Below are positions 1 through 10,494 of a DNA stretch of 64,000 nt, one piece after another; positions within the stretch are counted from its first letter, which is position 1, and each line of letters begins with the position of its first letter. Where the stretch lies: assembly GCA_023052935.1 (NCBI GenBank), contig CM041298.1:57158217-57222216 (forward strand). Reading direction: 5' to 3'. Below the pieces are notes generated by a model. It was not told where the DNA came from and did no database searches. It saw only the letters and a list, made by a program, of their open reading frames with translations. The DNA comes from Piezodorus guildinii. Lineage: Eukaryota > Arthropoda > Insecta > Hemiptera > Pentatomidae. The translations under genes and the position numbers were made by a program.

Positions 1-382
1 TAGGGGCTGGAATAAGACTGATAAGGAAGGCGGGGCTAATATGGGAAGTGTCCCTGGGGTCTAGGAAGTTTCCTGAAGTATCGCGGGGGCCTCATGCATT
101 TAGGCAAACGCATTTTGATCTTTTGCCGACAAAGGCTTATTAAAATTTACTTGATTAATGTTAAAATTATTCAATAATGAACTTACTCCACTCAGTATTC
201 TCAATACATAACACTGTTATACATATATTGGTTTCTTGTGTAGTGTTGTTTGTTTCCACATCTGTGAATTAACAGTAATTTTATTGGTCCCTCGGCTAGA
301 TATGTTATATTAACGTGTCTATTTACTATACTTATAGTTATACTTAAGGGAAATAGGCCCAGAATAAAGTTATTTATTTATT
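1..382. other. Gene-free AT-rich flank
   Basis: I see no coding region, tRNA-like box or recognised repeat here. The stretch ends at the left boundary of an F element. Confidence 0.5.
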
Positions 383-715
383 ACTAGCTGTGTCACGCAG
401 CTTTGCTCGCGAATATTGCATTTCGTATTAATTTATGTGCGTTTATGGTGAGATTGGCTATAATAAATATCAACTACCAGCTACTCTTTGTTATCATTTA
501 AAGCCCGATCTTGACTTCTTCCTGTCAAATTTACAATAGCAAACCAGTAGAAGTGGTTATACCCATAATCACTTAATATGTAAAAATAATCGTCACAAAC
601 CATTTTTAAAAAATAAATAACAATTGAATATATTTTCATAGGAACCTACACTCAAAAAAGATATGAAACGCAATATGCTTAAAAAGGTCGGTCACCTGTA
701 TGTAGTGACCAGCCA

Positions 716-932
716 GGTGCCCTTAAGATTTTTTAATGAGAGTGAAAAACAACCTTAGTTATGCCCTCCTTCGAAGGGGACGTAAAATGGTGGTCCCAAG
801 CCTTTGCGATTCCATGAACTCGTTAAAGATCTCTACCCTAACTAAACTTGGAAAGGAAAAAATTAGTCATCATACGATTAACCATAGTAGTACAAAAGTG
901 ACGTTAAACGAACAGATAACAACAGTAATATG
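716..932 (+). mobile_element. SINE-A body inside F copy 1
   Basis: The central and 3' part of SINE-A is recognisable by its order of blocks: CCTTCGAAGGGGACG, then a GGTGGTCCC block, then ACTCGTTAAAGATC, then GTGACGTTAAACGAACA. The tRNA-like head is missing or eroded. A 78-codon open frame over it (736-972) is incidental. The same truncated SINE lies at the same place in F copy 2. Confidence 0.8.
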
Positions 933-1254
933 CTTAAATATATTTGGTATAAAATCTTTGTACCTTTGCTGATACATATCAGATTAAGACAATTTTACGT
1001 TTAGGTTGTTCAACCACTTTTTGGGCGAAGATTTTCAAATCCTGCCTTATTGCACATCTAGGCGGTAAGACGAACCTCCAGGAAAGATATTAGCCTCACA
1101 ACCATAGTAATTTTTTAGATACCAGAAAATTGAGTGGTACTTTTTTTTATAAATATAGACATACAGCTAATAAAAGTTCTAAATATGCCTAAAATAATAG
1201 TTCTGATTATTATACTCGAATAAATCAAAAGAAATAGTAATTTTTTTAATTTAT

Positions 1255-1925
1255 TTAAATTTATAAATGTATATGCTTCAAGGTAATAACGATTAAAGTT
1301 GAAAATGACTCTTGAAATAAAACATGACTTAACAATATAGATAATAATATAGATTGATATAAATATTTCCGCGTTGTGTAACCTTCTATACTCCCCAGTA
1401 GCCTCATCTCTCTTCGGACCAAATATTTTAGTACCTTATTTTCTAAAACCTTTACCCGTTGTCCGTCCTTCAAAGTAAGCAGCCACGTTTCACCATCGGA
1501 AGAATAACAGTTTTATAAATTCTAACCGTTAAGTTTTTAGACAGAAGCTAAGTAATTTCGCAACTGAATTATAACACGCATTTCCCGCGTTTAACCAGGA
1601 CTTTATTTCCTCCTGGATTTTTTTTTCGTAATCATTGAACCTAAATACTTAAATTTCTCTACGTGTTCAAAAGTATACCCTGATATATCAATATCACTAT
1701 GATCGCCACCGTCTCTGCTACAAATCATATATTTTGTCTTTTTGGTATTTATTTCGAGTCCTATTTATTTACCGGTTTTTATTAACGCACTTGTATTTAG
1801 TTGTATAGTTTCCGTGTCTTCCCCTAGCAGTACTAAATCATCGGCGTTTCCCAGAACCGGAATTTTATCACCCAAATTTAAACCTTCTTAGTACATGTCA
1901 CCTTTTCTTTGATATATTCTACAGC
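1255..1925 (-). pseudogene. Non-LTR reverse transcriptase remnant (RTE-like)
   Basis: Read on the minus strand, this is the palm-to-C-terminal part of a non-LTR retrotransposon polymerase, which would have copied element RNA into DNA at a nicked chromosomal site. At about 1860-1800 it reads PVLGNADDLVLLGEDTE, the catalytic box with the two metal-binding aspartates. It continues with LIKTGK, a stop, IGLEINTKKTKYMICSRD, and then FEHVEKFKYLGSMITKK near 1670-1620. Further on are EEIKSWLNAGNACYNSV and GPKRDEATGEYRRLHNAE in shifted frames. Several stops and frameshifts show it is dead. The order of blocks fits the endonuclease-RT type often called RTE-like; a neighbouring clade is possible. Confidence 0.75.
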
Positions 1926-2409
1926 GACTCCGTCTGCATCAATTTCTGTTATTATGATTTCTATTAAGAAGTTTTTAAAAGAATATATTTTAAATTAATT
2001 CCGCGTAAATGACATTTTTAGTTTTATTTTCTTGTGGCAGAACATACTGATTTTCTCCGCAACCCGATCTCAACGTAAATCTATTCCTACGTGCTTAAAC
2101 GGAAAAATATAAATTAACGGGAAATTGAATTATTTAAAAATAAAAGGTAAATCATTTGGAATCATTGGGAAGCTAGGTTTTTTTTTTTCTCCCAAATTTT
2201 CCCCGTTTTTTCCCAGATTTTCGACTGATTCTTCGGTCCTATTGGTCGCAGCGTGATGTTATATAGCCTATAACCTTCCTCGATAAATGGACAATCCAAC
2301 ACAAAAAGAATTTTTCAATTAGAACTAGTAGTTTCTGAGATTAGCGCGTTCAAATAAACAAACAAACAAACTCTTCAGCTTTATAATATTAGTATAGATT
2401 ATTATTTGT

Positions 2410-2840
2410 CTCTTCATATTCTTGAAGATGTTTTGTTTTTGGCAGAAAATTAATTAGTACTAGTTTTCCTCATTTATTGGGAGAACTGTGAAGAGAGTAT
2501 TTATGATTGTTCTCAGCTTGGCGACGGGACACTCGCTGCAGTAAAGCCAGAGGTCAAGCCGTTTCTTAGGAAGTAGTTGAAGAAGAAGGAATCGCCCGAG
2601 GCGGAGGCCGGTGATGTATGGAGGACCGGGGGCGGCTGGAGGATCGTTACTGGAGAGTTCTCCAGCTCCAGCCTCGGTAATTGCTTCTTGTAGAGTCCCT
2701 TCTCCTTTGTCTCCCCTCTGTTATACAACACTCGTCCTTTATTCTTGATTTATCTAGTCTCTTTAAGCAAGGCCATGTGCGGCATAAGCTGTGGGGGTCT
2801 GATATTTCATCTGCAGTTGATGATGATTCGCTATTACGTG
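2410..2840. other. GC-rich island with short open frames, unidentified
   Basis: About 2510-2720 is clearly richer in G+C than its surroundings. Two overlapping minus-strand frames are open: one from codon ATG at 2731 down to 2513 (72 codons), and another of about 80 codons through 2480-2720 without an ATG. The first encodes a Pro/Ser-rich chain and the second ends near two cysteines (YCSEC). I recognise no family. It could be a host exon, a regulatory island or the remnant of an unknown element. No splice-site pair or promoter is convincing. Confidence 0.3.
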
Positions 2841-3033
2841 AAAAGTTAAAACAAACATAGTGGTCCTGTTTAATAACATGTCATGCTAGAAAAGATCTGT
2901 TGACATTTTAGGAAAAGTGAATTACCGAATTACGTAATATCCGTATTTTCGTCATCTCCAATTTAATATTTTAATTTCTACAATAATTGTATTAATATTG
3001 GAATACAATTTTGATGTATATAGTTATAAAAAC

Positions 3034-3320
3034 TCTGGCGCGGGCAACACAGCAATATAAAAATTTTAAGCATAATAATCAGTAATAGTTTTATTCCCTA
3101 TTTGTCACTTTGCATTACTTTTTACACCTTTGTAAATAAGATAATATTTTTTTTAAATCTTTAGCTTTCCGACAATATATTATACGTCTATATTACTGTT
3201 CTTATTAACAAAAAACTAAAAATTACATAAAAAAAAAATTTTTTTCTTTTCTTTTTTAGTTTGATGTCGAATTGTTTAACTTACATATTTACTTTTTTTT
3301 AATCAATGCTTACTAAAAAA
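3034..3320 (+). mobile_element. B element fragment (5' third)
   Basis: Starts TCTGGCGCGGGCAACACA, a variant of the B 5' end, skips part of the usual leader and continues with the internal block containing ATAAGATAATATTTTTT and the GTCTATATTACTGTTCTTAT stretch. It stops where a complete B copy begins. It is either an older copy cut by the next insertion or a truncated tandem neighbour. Confidence 0.65.
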
Positions 3321-4208
3321 TCTGGTGCGGGCAACACACGACTTTCACTTACCACCGTTTTAAAATTCGATTAAAAATTTCAAATTACAGTTAGAGATAA
3401 AAATGAATGAAACCATCAAAGAATTAATTAAATTGAATTTCTATAGAAACATTTGTTTTATTAAAAAATCTATTATATTATTATCTGAAATTATCAGTTT
3501 GTTTTATCGGCTTTTCATAACGATTTATTTACCTGTACAAGCTTGTGTATAAGATAATATTTTTTCTACAATCATTAGCTTCCCGGGGGTATATTCTACA
3601 TGTGCGAGTATGTCTCTGTTCTTATGTTCAAAAATAAAAAATCGTATTATAAAAATATATTTTTCGTTTTCTCTTTTCGTTGGAGATCGAATTCGGTCAG
3701 CTTACATCTTTACTTGTTTTTTATCAGTGGTAACTAGGTAATGTAGTTATTTTTATAGAATTTACAAAATTAAAGGTACTTCAGAGGAAGGAAATTTAAA
3801 ATATCGGCATTTATTTAATTTATATAATCACATCATATTAAAACCCATAAAATTTTACATCCATACAGCGAGTTTAATCAAAATCGTTAGAGCTGTTTAT
3901 GAGAAAATCGTAAAAAGGTGCAAGATGCATGGTATTAAGTGGCTCTTCTGGTTAACTGATTTTGATGAAAAAGTTGCTGTAACATCTCGAACGTATAAAT
4001 ATGAAATTTCAGTTTTGTACGATTTTTCGTTTTCGTGTTGTTTTTGACACACACACGGACGGACGGACCTTTTTTCCGGAACTTGGTCATTTGGAATAAG
4101 GGGACCCTAAAACATATATTTCCGGTGAAAACTCGAAATCGAAATTGTTCACTATTTTAATACTTTCCCTTACTATGTATATATTCCATATATAGTAAGG
4201 GAAAGTAA
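3321..4208 (+). mobile_element. B element, full copy 1
   Basis: Complete non-autonomous element. The 5' end is TCTGGTGCGGGCAACACAC preceded by an A run, followed by CTTTCACTTACC as a subterminal motif. The body contains the family landmarks 'aaatcgttag...gtttatgagaaaatcg' and 'ggaccctaaaacatatatttcc'. The 3' end is a palindrome at 4161-4207 whose 15-base arms (TACTTTCCCTTACTA and its complement) match perfectly. There is no significant open frame. The layout resembles HINE/DINE-1-type (Helentron-derived) elements, but this is inference; a MITE of another superfamily remains possible. Confidence 0.8.
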
Positions 4209-4261
4209 AACTATGTAGCCGAATATAGTAGATATAATTTAATAAATTTGATATATGACCC

Positions 4262-6108
4262 TTTTCACTTTCACTTACCTATATATGAAATACTAAAGGT
4301 AATAGTAAATAGTAACGGAAAGTATTGTAATCTTGAAGGTTTTCGAATTCTAGTTTTCAACAGAAATACATGTTTTAGGGTCCCCTGGGTCCAACTGACA
4401 AGTTCCGCAAAAAGGTCTGTTCGTTTGTGTTGAGAATAGTTCGAAAACGATAAGTTTTAAAAACTGAAATATCATATTTTAAAAGCGAATATGCCTGAAA
4501 AGTAACTGCAATTTTTTTTTTTACCAAAATCGGCTAAAAGAAAGTGCCTTTTCTTTACACCATGCATTTTGCCCTTTTTGGCTTTAACGATATTGACGAA
4601 GCATGCTTTATCGATGTGAAATTGTATGGGATTTAATATCATGTAGGTTTCACTTTGATTGACATAGCTTAAATGCCGATTTTTAAAACTTCTTTCTCTT
4701 GTTTGACAGGGCTTTCTTTAATGCAGATATTTTAAATATTTTTCCTCTAAACTACCTTTAATTTTGTACATTTGAAAAAATTACCAATATCTTCTTGTTA
4801 TCATTGATTTCAAACGGGATATTCCATATCCTAATAAAGGAGAAAAAGAATAAATATTTGTTATAGAAGTGTAATATATATATATACACAAAATTGTAAA
4901 AAATAATGGAGAGTGATAAAAACCGATAAAACTAACTGATTTTTGTAGATAATAATACATATAATTTATTTTATGAATTATTTTTTAATTTTAATAATTT
5001 TTTTTTTAAAATCATTTATTGAAATTTACAACTGTACTAGTTAATACATCAAGTAAATTAGCTAACAGAAATACATGAAAAAGACATGAAGAGTAAATGC
5101 CTATTGGCACTACTCGCTGGGTAATCTAAACTAGAAGGTCTCGAGGCCATCTCCTTTTCAGACGCCTCGGAGGATTGTCAGGAATGGAAGAAGAAGCAAG
5201 GATTGAAACTAGTGGGTTAGAATGGGAGTGGAGTTTTTCATGGAAGGATTGATACCTGGTCCGGGCCAAATCAGCAACATATGGGATATTGAGGTCTTGA
5301 TGAATGAGTTTATTCATGACAAAGTAAGGAGCGTTATGGATTTTCCGAAGGATTTTGGATTCTAAGGATTGAATACGGGAAGAATTTGATGGTTTAGTAG
5401 AGAACCAGAGCTCAACTCCGTAAGTCCAGATAGGCCTTATGATGGTGATATAGATGAGCCTTTTGTAGATAAGTGGAAGTTTGAGCGTTTGTTAAGTAAG
5501 TGTTGAAGTAAGCGAAAGCGACGGTCAGTTTCTTATCGTTTCAGTCTTGTTTGCGGATTCCATGTTAAACGTTTGTCAAGTAAGAGTCCTAGATAGCGAA
5601 TCTGTTCAACCGGGACAAGCGGAATATTATTAAAGGACACTGTAGGGCAGGATGTCATAGGCTTAGGACGAAGGGTAAAGGTAATTTGGCTGGATTTGTT
5701 GGAATTGATTTTGATTCTCCAATTTTGACACCATACCTCAAGGTCTCTGATGTGGGATTAAAGAGTTTGAGAAGGTAGAAAGGAAGGTTTTAGGATGGGT
5801 TGGGATATCAGCTGTATAGACTGTGTAAAGGATGGGTCCTAGGATACTACCTCGAGGGACACCAGCAGACTGAATAAAAAGAGATGAATAGGAATTATTG
5901 TGGTTTATTTTGAAGGATCTTTTAGAAAGGTAGGACTTGATGATGAGGTAGTAATTTTAAATATTAAAAATAAGTTTTTTAATTATTTAACCTTTATACG
6001 TTCACTCACTTCACTCACATATAAACACTTTAACTGTATTTGAAGATTCTTAAATTGATTAAACAACGGAGGCAAGTGAAATTCGTGTGTTGCGCACTCC
6101 AGAATGTT
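4262..6108 (-). mobile_element. B element on minus strand, split by a Jockey insertion
   Basis: The 3' end lies at about 4262 (CACTTTCACTTACC) and the body runs in reverse to about 4985. It contains the complement of the 'gggtccc' and 'tttcgaattctagttttcaac' landmarks. The remaining 5' end resumes at about 5965 and finishes near 6108 with AAGTGAAATTCGTGTGTTGC and CACTCCAGA, the complement of the family start. The ~960 bp between is a minus-strand Jockey fragment. Copy 1 lies 50 bp to the left in opposite orientation, so the two form an imperfect inverted pair. Confidence 0.75.
4990..5955 (-). mobile_element. Jockey-like LINE, 5'-truncated (J1)
   Basis: The minus strand encodes the C-terminal half of a Jockey-clade ORF2 in several frames. 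Near 5940-5820 it reads a GVPRGSILGPILYTVYTAD block (RT domain). The region around 5760 keeps the complement of the 'WCQNWRIKIN' block in shifted form, and 5317-5126 reads HQDLNIPYVADLARTRYQSF to PPRRLKRRWPRDLLV and a stop. The 3' UTR follows, ending near 4990 in a short A-rich tail. A TTTTTTAATT stretch flanks both sides (about 4981 and 5972) and may be the target-site duplication. It sits inside a B element, so it is younger than that copy. Confidence 0.8.
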
Positions 6109-6184
6109 TTTTTTTTTAATTAAAGAACATATCTTTTTTTTTTTTCATGTGTAAAGGATGAATTAAAAAAAAAAAATTGGCTTA

Positions 6185-6550
6185 TCCATGTTTTAAGGTA
6201 TCCAGGCTTCTGCCGTTTCAACCTTCGTGGAGGATTTTAGGAAAGGATTGTGCTAAAGGATTAGAATAACGCATAAGGATATAGGGTATTGTTGGTGGCT
6301 TAATAAGGAACATTAACCTATTGTTCAGAGGACTTAGGATTTAAAGGATTGAATGCATTTGAAGTTGGAATATTTAGTTGTCCTCCAAAGTTCAAGCCCC
6401 TAGGACCAGATAGGTTTCAGTATTGTCTTGTAGGTTAGTAATTTGTTGTCAACTATAAGCAGGGAATTTCTACTTAGCAGACTGTATAACTGGTCGAATC
6501 GTTTGTTAAGTTCTTGTCTTGGAAGTCTAATATGTTGGTTCCACATCAGT
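6185..6550 (-). mobile_element. Jockey-like ORF2 C-terminal remnant (J10)
   Basis: Minus-strand translation gives scattered blocks of the Jockey C-terminus: RQELNKRFDQLYSLL, 'LKPIW', SFKS-like and NPPRRLKRQ, with many frame breaks. It is closest to the J2 copy at 38821-39925. It lies in the same orientation as J1 and J9 on each side, so 5.0-7.1 kb is a small cluster of like-oriented Jockey debris. Confidence 0.6.
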
Positions 6551-6729
6551 CTCTTATTTGATTAATTATTTGAATTAAATTAACATTCTTAAGATTGTTG
6601 ATTTAATTTTCATTAAAGCAAGATTCACTCAGTAAATACCTTTACATTTATTAATATTTCAATTTTTATTTATGTTAATATATATAAATGGTGTAATTGT
6701 TGATTTGTTTTTACTTTTTTAAGTCTTTT

Positions 6730-7050
6730 TTTTTTTCTTTATATCTTTATTTACACCTGTCAGAAGCTATCTGAGAATCAGCAAATGTGTTGGACAAATA
6801 TGAGATCAGACTTGGTAGGCATGGGGAAGGAAAGTGCCCAGCAGCACCCCTTTCTAGGCTTTAATTTAGCAAAGGTCTCTCATCCAGCTTCTCTTTAGCC
6901 TTCTTCTGACTGGCATTTCAGCTATTGACATGTCGTTGTTGGTCAACTAATAGTTGTTGTAAGTCCGTATGAAGGGTTCTGTTGTTAAAGCACTAATTAG
7001 TTATGAGTCTTAAAATTTTGGATTGAAATTATTGCAGTTTTTGTGTGTGA
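6730..7050 (-). mobile_element. Jockey-like 3' end remnant (J9)
   Basis: On the minus strand, 7050-6870 reads FNPKF, TEPFIRTYNN and then VRRRLKRSWMRDL, the terminal signature of a second Jockey subfamily shared with J3 at 44505-45180. About 140 bp of 3' UTR follows and resembles the J3 UTR. The flank to 7455 holds no recognisable gene or element. Confidence 0.6.
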
Positions 7051-7455
7051 TCCTTTTTTTCTAAACCAAAAATCTGTGAACATTTTTAATTTAAATCTGT
7101 GAACCTTTTTATTTAAATTGGTCTATTCTATCATATTCATTTATACAAATCTAGTATATTTCTATGTTTTAATTCTTATAATTTTGTTCTTTTTCAGGTA
7201 AGCGTCTGATCTGTATGAACTAGAAATGAAATAAGGGAATTTCCTGTTCGCCATGATGGTAATGTTTCTTATTTTTCAATTATTTGAAATACAATTCTTG
7301 CAATTCTTCTCTACGTTAGCAATAATCATTTGACTCAACAATTTTATATTTCAATATCTTATAGATATGTCGTTTCCTTTTTTTACGCATGTGATTTATG
7401 TGTTGTTGTTTTTTTTTTTAATTGTAATGGTAATTCTACAAATATATAAAAAAAA

Positions 7456-8350
7456 TCTGGTGCGGGCAACACACGACTTTCACTTACCTCCATTTATAAA
7501 ACCAATGAAAGAATTTTCAAATACAGTTAGAGATAAAAATACGTGAAATTATTAAGTAATTAATCAAATTGAATTTATATAGAAACATGTGTTGTATTAA
7601 AAAATCTATTATATTATTATCTTAAATAATCAGTTAGTTTTATCTTCTTTTCTTCACTCTCCATTAACTTCTAAAAGCTTGTGTATGAGATGATATTTTT
7701 TCTAAAATCTTTAGCTTTCCAACGGTACATCATTCATGTATATTACTGCTCTTATGTTCAAAAACGAAAAATTGCATTAAAAAAATATTTTTTCTGTTTT
7801 CTCCTTTAGTTGGGTATCGAATTTATTCAATTTATATATTTACCTGTTTTTCATCAGCGTTAACAAGATAATCTAGTTATTATTATTGAATCTACAAAAT
7901 TAAAGGTACTTTAGGGGAAGACAATTTAAAATATCGGCATTTAAGCCCTGTCAGACCATTTTTATCTAAATAAAACCTACATGATATTAAAGCCTATTAA
8001 ATTTTACATCGATATAGCGAGTTTAATCAAAATCGTCGGAACCGTTTTCGAGAAAATCGAAAAAAGGTGCAAAATGTATAGTATAAAGTGCCTCTTCTGA
8101 TAAGCTGATTTTGATGAAAAAAGTTTTGTCACGTCTCGGGCGTATAGTTGTCTTAAATATGAAATTTCAGTTTCTTAGGACTTTTCGTTTTTGCCCGGGA
8201 GTTACACATACACACACTTTTTTGCGGGACTTAGTTATGTGTTATGACTCAGGAGACCTTAAAACGTGTATTTCCGTCAAAAACTGGGATTCGAAAATTT
8301 TCACGATCGCAATACTTCCCCTTACTATCTATAGTAAGTGAAAGTAAAAA
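7456..8350 (+). mobile_element. B element, full copy 2
   Basis: Complete B copy preceded by an A8 run. It begins TCTGGTGCGGGCAACACAC with CTTTCACTTACC behind it and ends CCCCTTACTATCTATAG followed by TAAGTGAAAGTA. A short (CA)n lies at about 8206-8216, at the same internal site where copy 33216-34170 has a long (CA)n. The 76-codon open frame at 8111-8341 is part of the element body and recurs in the 33 kb copy, but shows no protein family signature. Confidence 0.85.
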
Positions 8351-9416
8351 ACGTGTAATTAATTTATATAACTGAATAAAATTAACTGCTTTCTCAGCAA
8401 TCTTTTTCTTCTGTTGATTATAATAATATGAATGTAAATAATATTAATTCTAATGATCTTTTCAATGTTTATTTATTCCCTCCAGTAATTCTCAACGGTC
8501 AACTAATTATATCTACACACAGTTTACTTATTTCAGTAATTTATTTATTTACTAAGCCCGAAGAAATATTATGTATTCATACAAGTGTTAATATCCATTC
8601 ATAAATAGAACTACTGACGTAAGCTCATTTCTTTCTTAGGACCACTGTAATCCTTGATTAGAGATACACTGCTTAATTGAGTATTATGAATGAGAGATAG
8701 TATTTGCAAATACTAAGATCTTTAAAGTTTATTAAATTAATTGTTAAAATTTTTAAATACCTACGTAATCATTGCAAACGTATGTAATTGAAAAAGTTAT
8801 TTACATTTAATTTATCCATAGTATGTTAATATAATCAGGATTTTTTAGTTTTTCCGCTTGTTTACGCGCAGAATTCATTCAACGTTTTATAAATGATGAA
8901 TCAGCAGACATTGTGAACCGTACGTACTTTTTTACGTTTATTATTGACGAAAAATTAATTCTCATTCATTGATCCCTATTTACAATAAAGAAAAAAAGTT
9001 AATTATTTGAACAATTTAATATCTTTGAGCAAACTACGATTCTGTAGTCCTGAAGATGGAAAGGAATACCTGGAAATGCTTGCAAATGTATCGCATTAAT
9101 TATTAAATCTGAATGTCTGATATCCCTAATGTCAACAATTCAAATTGACTTACCAAGTTATAAAATAGCATTAATAAATAATCATATTTTTTTTATTTTT
9201 AAATTAAGCACATCATTTTTTATAAAGCTACTTCAAAAGATAAAAAGATAATATGAAAGACTTTTAATCTGTATTCATATAGTTGTATTTATTGAAAGCA
9301 TTAAAAGCTATTATAGTCCTAATAAAATTTCATTCCCGACCATTGAACGATATTTTAAACTGAAATTATACACTGAATCCTTTTCAATTTTATCTTCATT
9401 CCTGTGATCTTAGCAT
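8351..9416. other. Gene-free AT-rich interval
   Basis: No open frame, repeat boundary or RNA-like box that I can support. It is ordinary AT-rich spacer between a B element and a SINE. Confidence 0.5.
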
Positions 9417-9714
9417 TTATGTATAGTTGTTTATTTAACGTCACTTAATGCTACTATGGCTAATCGGACGATTCTACAGGGGAAGTCCTAAATTTTGCCT
9501 ATCCAGGTTAAATAAGGATTCTTTAAAGAGTACCTGGCATCGCACAGGCTCGGGACCACCTTTTAAAAACCCCTCCAAAGGACGGCATAACTAAGGATTT
9601 TTTACTCCCATTAAAAAATCCTAGGACCACCTGCGGGTTTGAACCCATGACCTTTGGCATAGGAAGCTGTTATGCTAGCCACCCTGCTACCGGCGCGATC
9701 CCTTATATATAGTT
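9417..9714 (-). mobile_element. SINE-A, full length, with target-site duplication
   Basis: Complete tRNA-derived SINE on the minus strand. Its head near 9702 reads GGGATCGCGCCGGTAGCAGG and contains an eroded A box. The B box is the complement of GGGTTTGAACCC at about 9643. The body has the family blocks AGGATTTTTTAATGGGAG complement, the CCTTTGGAGG-type block and GTTAAATAAACA at the tail. Flanking TTATGTATAGTT (9417-9428) and TTATATATAGTT (9703-9714) differ at one base and are the likely duplication made on insertion. RNA polymerase III transcription from the A/B boxes is expected of the family. Confidence 0.85.
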
Positions 9715-9722
9715 AAATAGTT

Positions 9723-9842
<120 letters not shown>

Positions 9843-9849
9843 AAATAAT

Positions 9850-10490
9850 ATGTAATTAAATTTAAAAGCTTGGTTTTGCATCGTTTTGACGGTGAGTCTG
9901 GTGTACTTTATTGTTTGCTGTGAAAATATCTCCTCTTTTACAATTTTTTATACTGTTATTTAAATTATCCTACAAAAATTGTATTAGAAGATAAAATACA
10001 CTATTGAGCATTACTCTCAGCCATCGACCTAAGTCCTATGCAGTTGGAACTCATCGAAGCCTTATCAGAAAGCGCGAACCCATCAGAAATGTGGGTACCT
10101 GTCCGTGATAAGGTATCGCGAACATCAGCTGATAGCTTTCCACTGCCACCTCCATCACAATAGATTTCAGGGGCACCGTTTGTTGTTGACGAGTTTCCGT
10201 TACGTAACCGATGACGTTAGACCATCTCTTATTCGCCCTAATTATAGTAATTATTTTTTAAGTGAGATCTAAGTGGGGGAGAGGGTAATGTCCTGAGGTT
10301 GTAGACAATCTTTACCCTTGATTCTTTCCATATTTATTAATTATTAATGACTTTGTCATTAAATTATTAATTTTTAGGGTTTTAAATAATTTTGATCCAT
10401 ATTTGTCCATTCACAATGTTTTTTCTAATTAAGTTTCGACCTTGGCCATTATTAAATAACCTAATAACACCATTTTGGTCTATTATTTTC
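9850..10490. other. Gene-free interval
   Basis: No recognised gene or element. 10010-10210 is slightly richer in G+C but has no long open frame. Confidence 0.4.
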
Positions 10491-10494
10491 AATA

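Larger units (their letters stand above)
383..2399 (+). mobile_element. F element, copy 1 (long form)
   Basis: Interspersed repeat that begins ACTAGCTGTGTCACGCAG and ends TATAATATTAGTATAGAT after a short (CAAA)n stretch; termini of this kind are common in insect repeats. The second copy at 52532-53548 aligns nearly base for base over the first ~770 bp and again over the last ~250 bp. This copy carries about 980 bp (roughly 1164-2138) that the other lacks, and that segment holds a minus-strand reverse transcriptase remnant. Both copies contain the same SINE-A at the same internal position, so the SINE was present before the copies separated. It is non-autonomous as it stands; I cannot name the superfamily. 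Confidence 0.75.

Noticed and set aside
736..972. 78-codon open frame that recurs almost identically at 52884-53120
   Set aside because: Both lie over the same SINE inside the duplicated F element. Recurrence reflects the repeat, not a conserved gene.
8111..8341. 76-codon frame also seen in the B copy at 33870-34193
   Set aside because: Part of the B body with a CA microsatellite; other B copies break it and no protein signature is visible.
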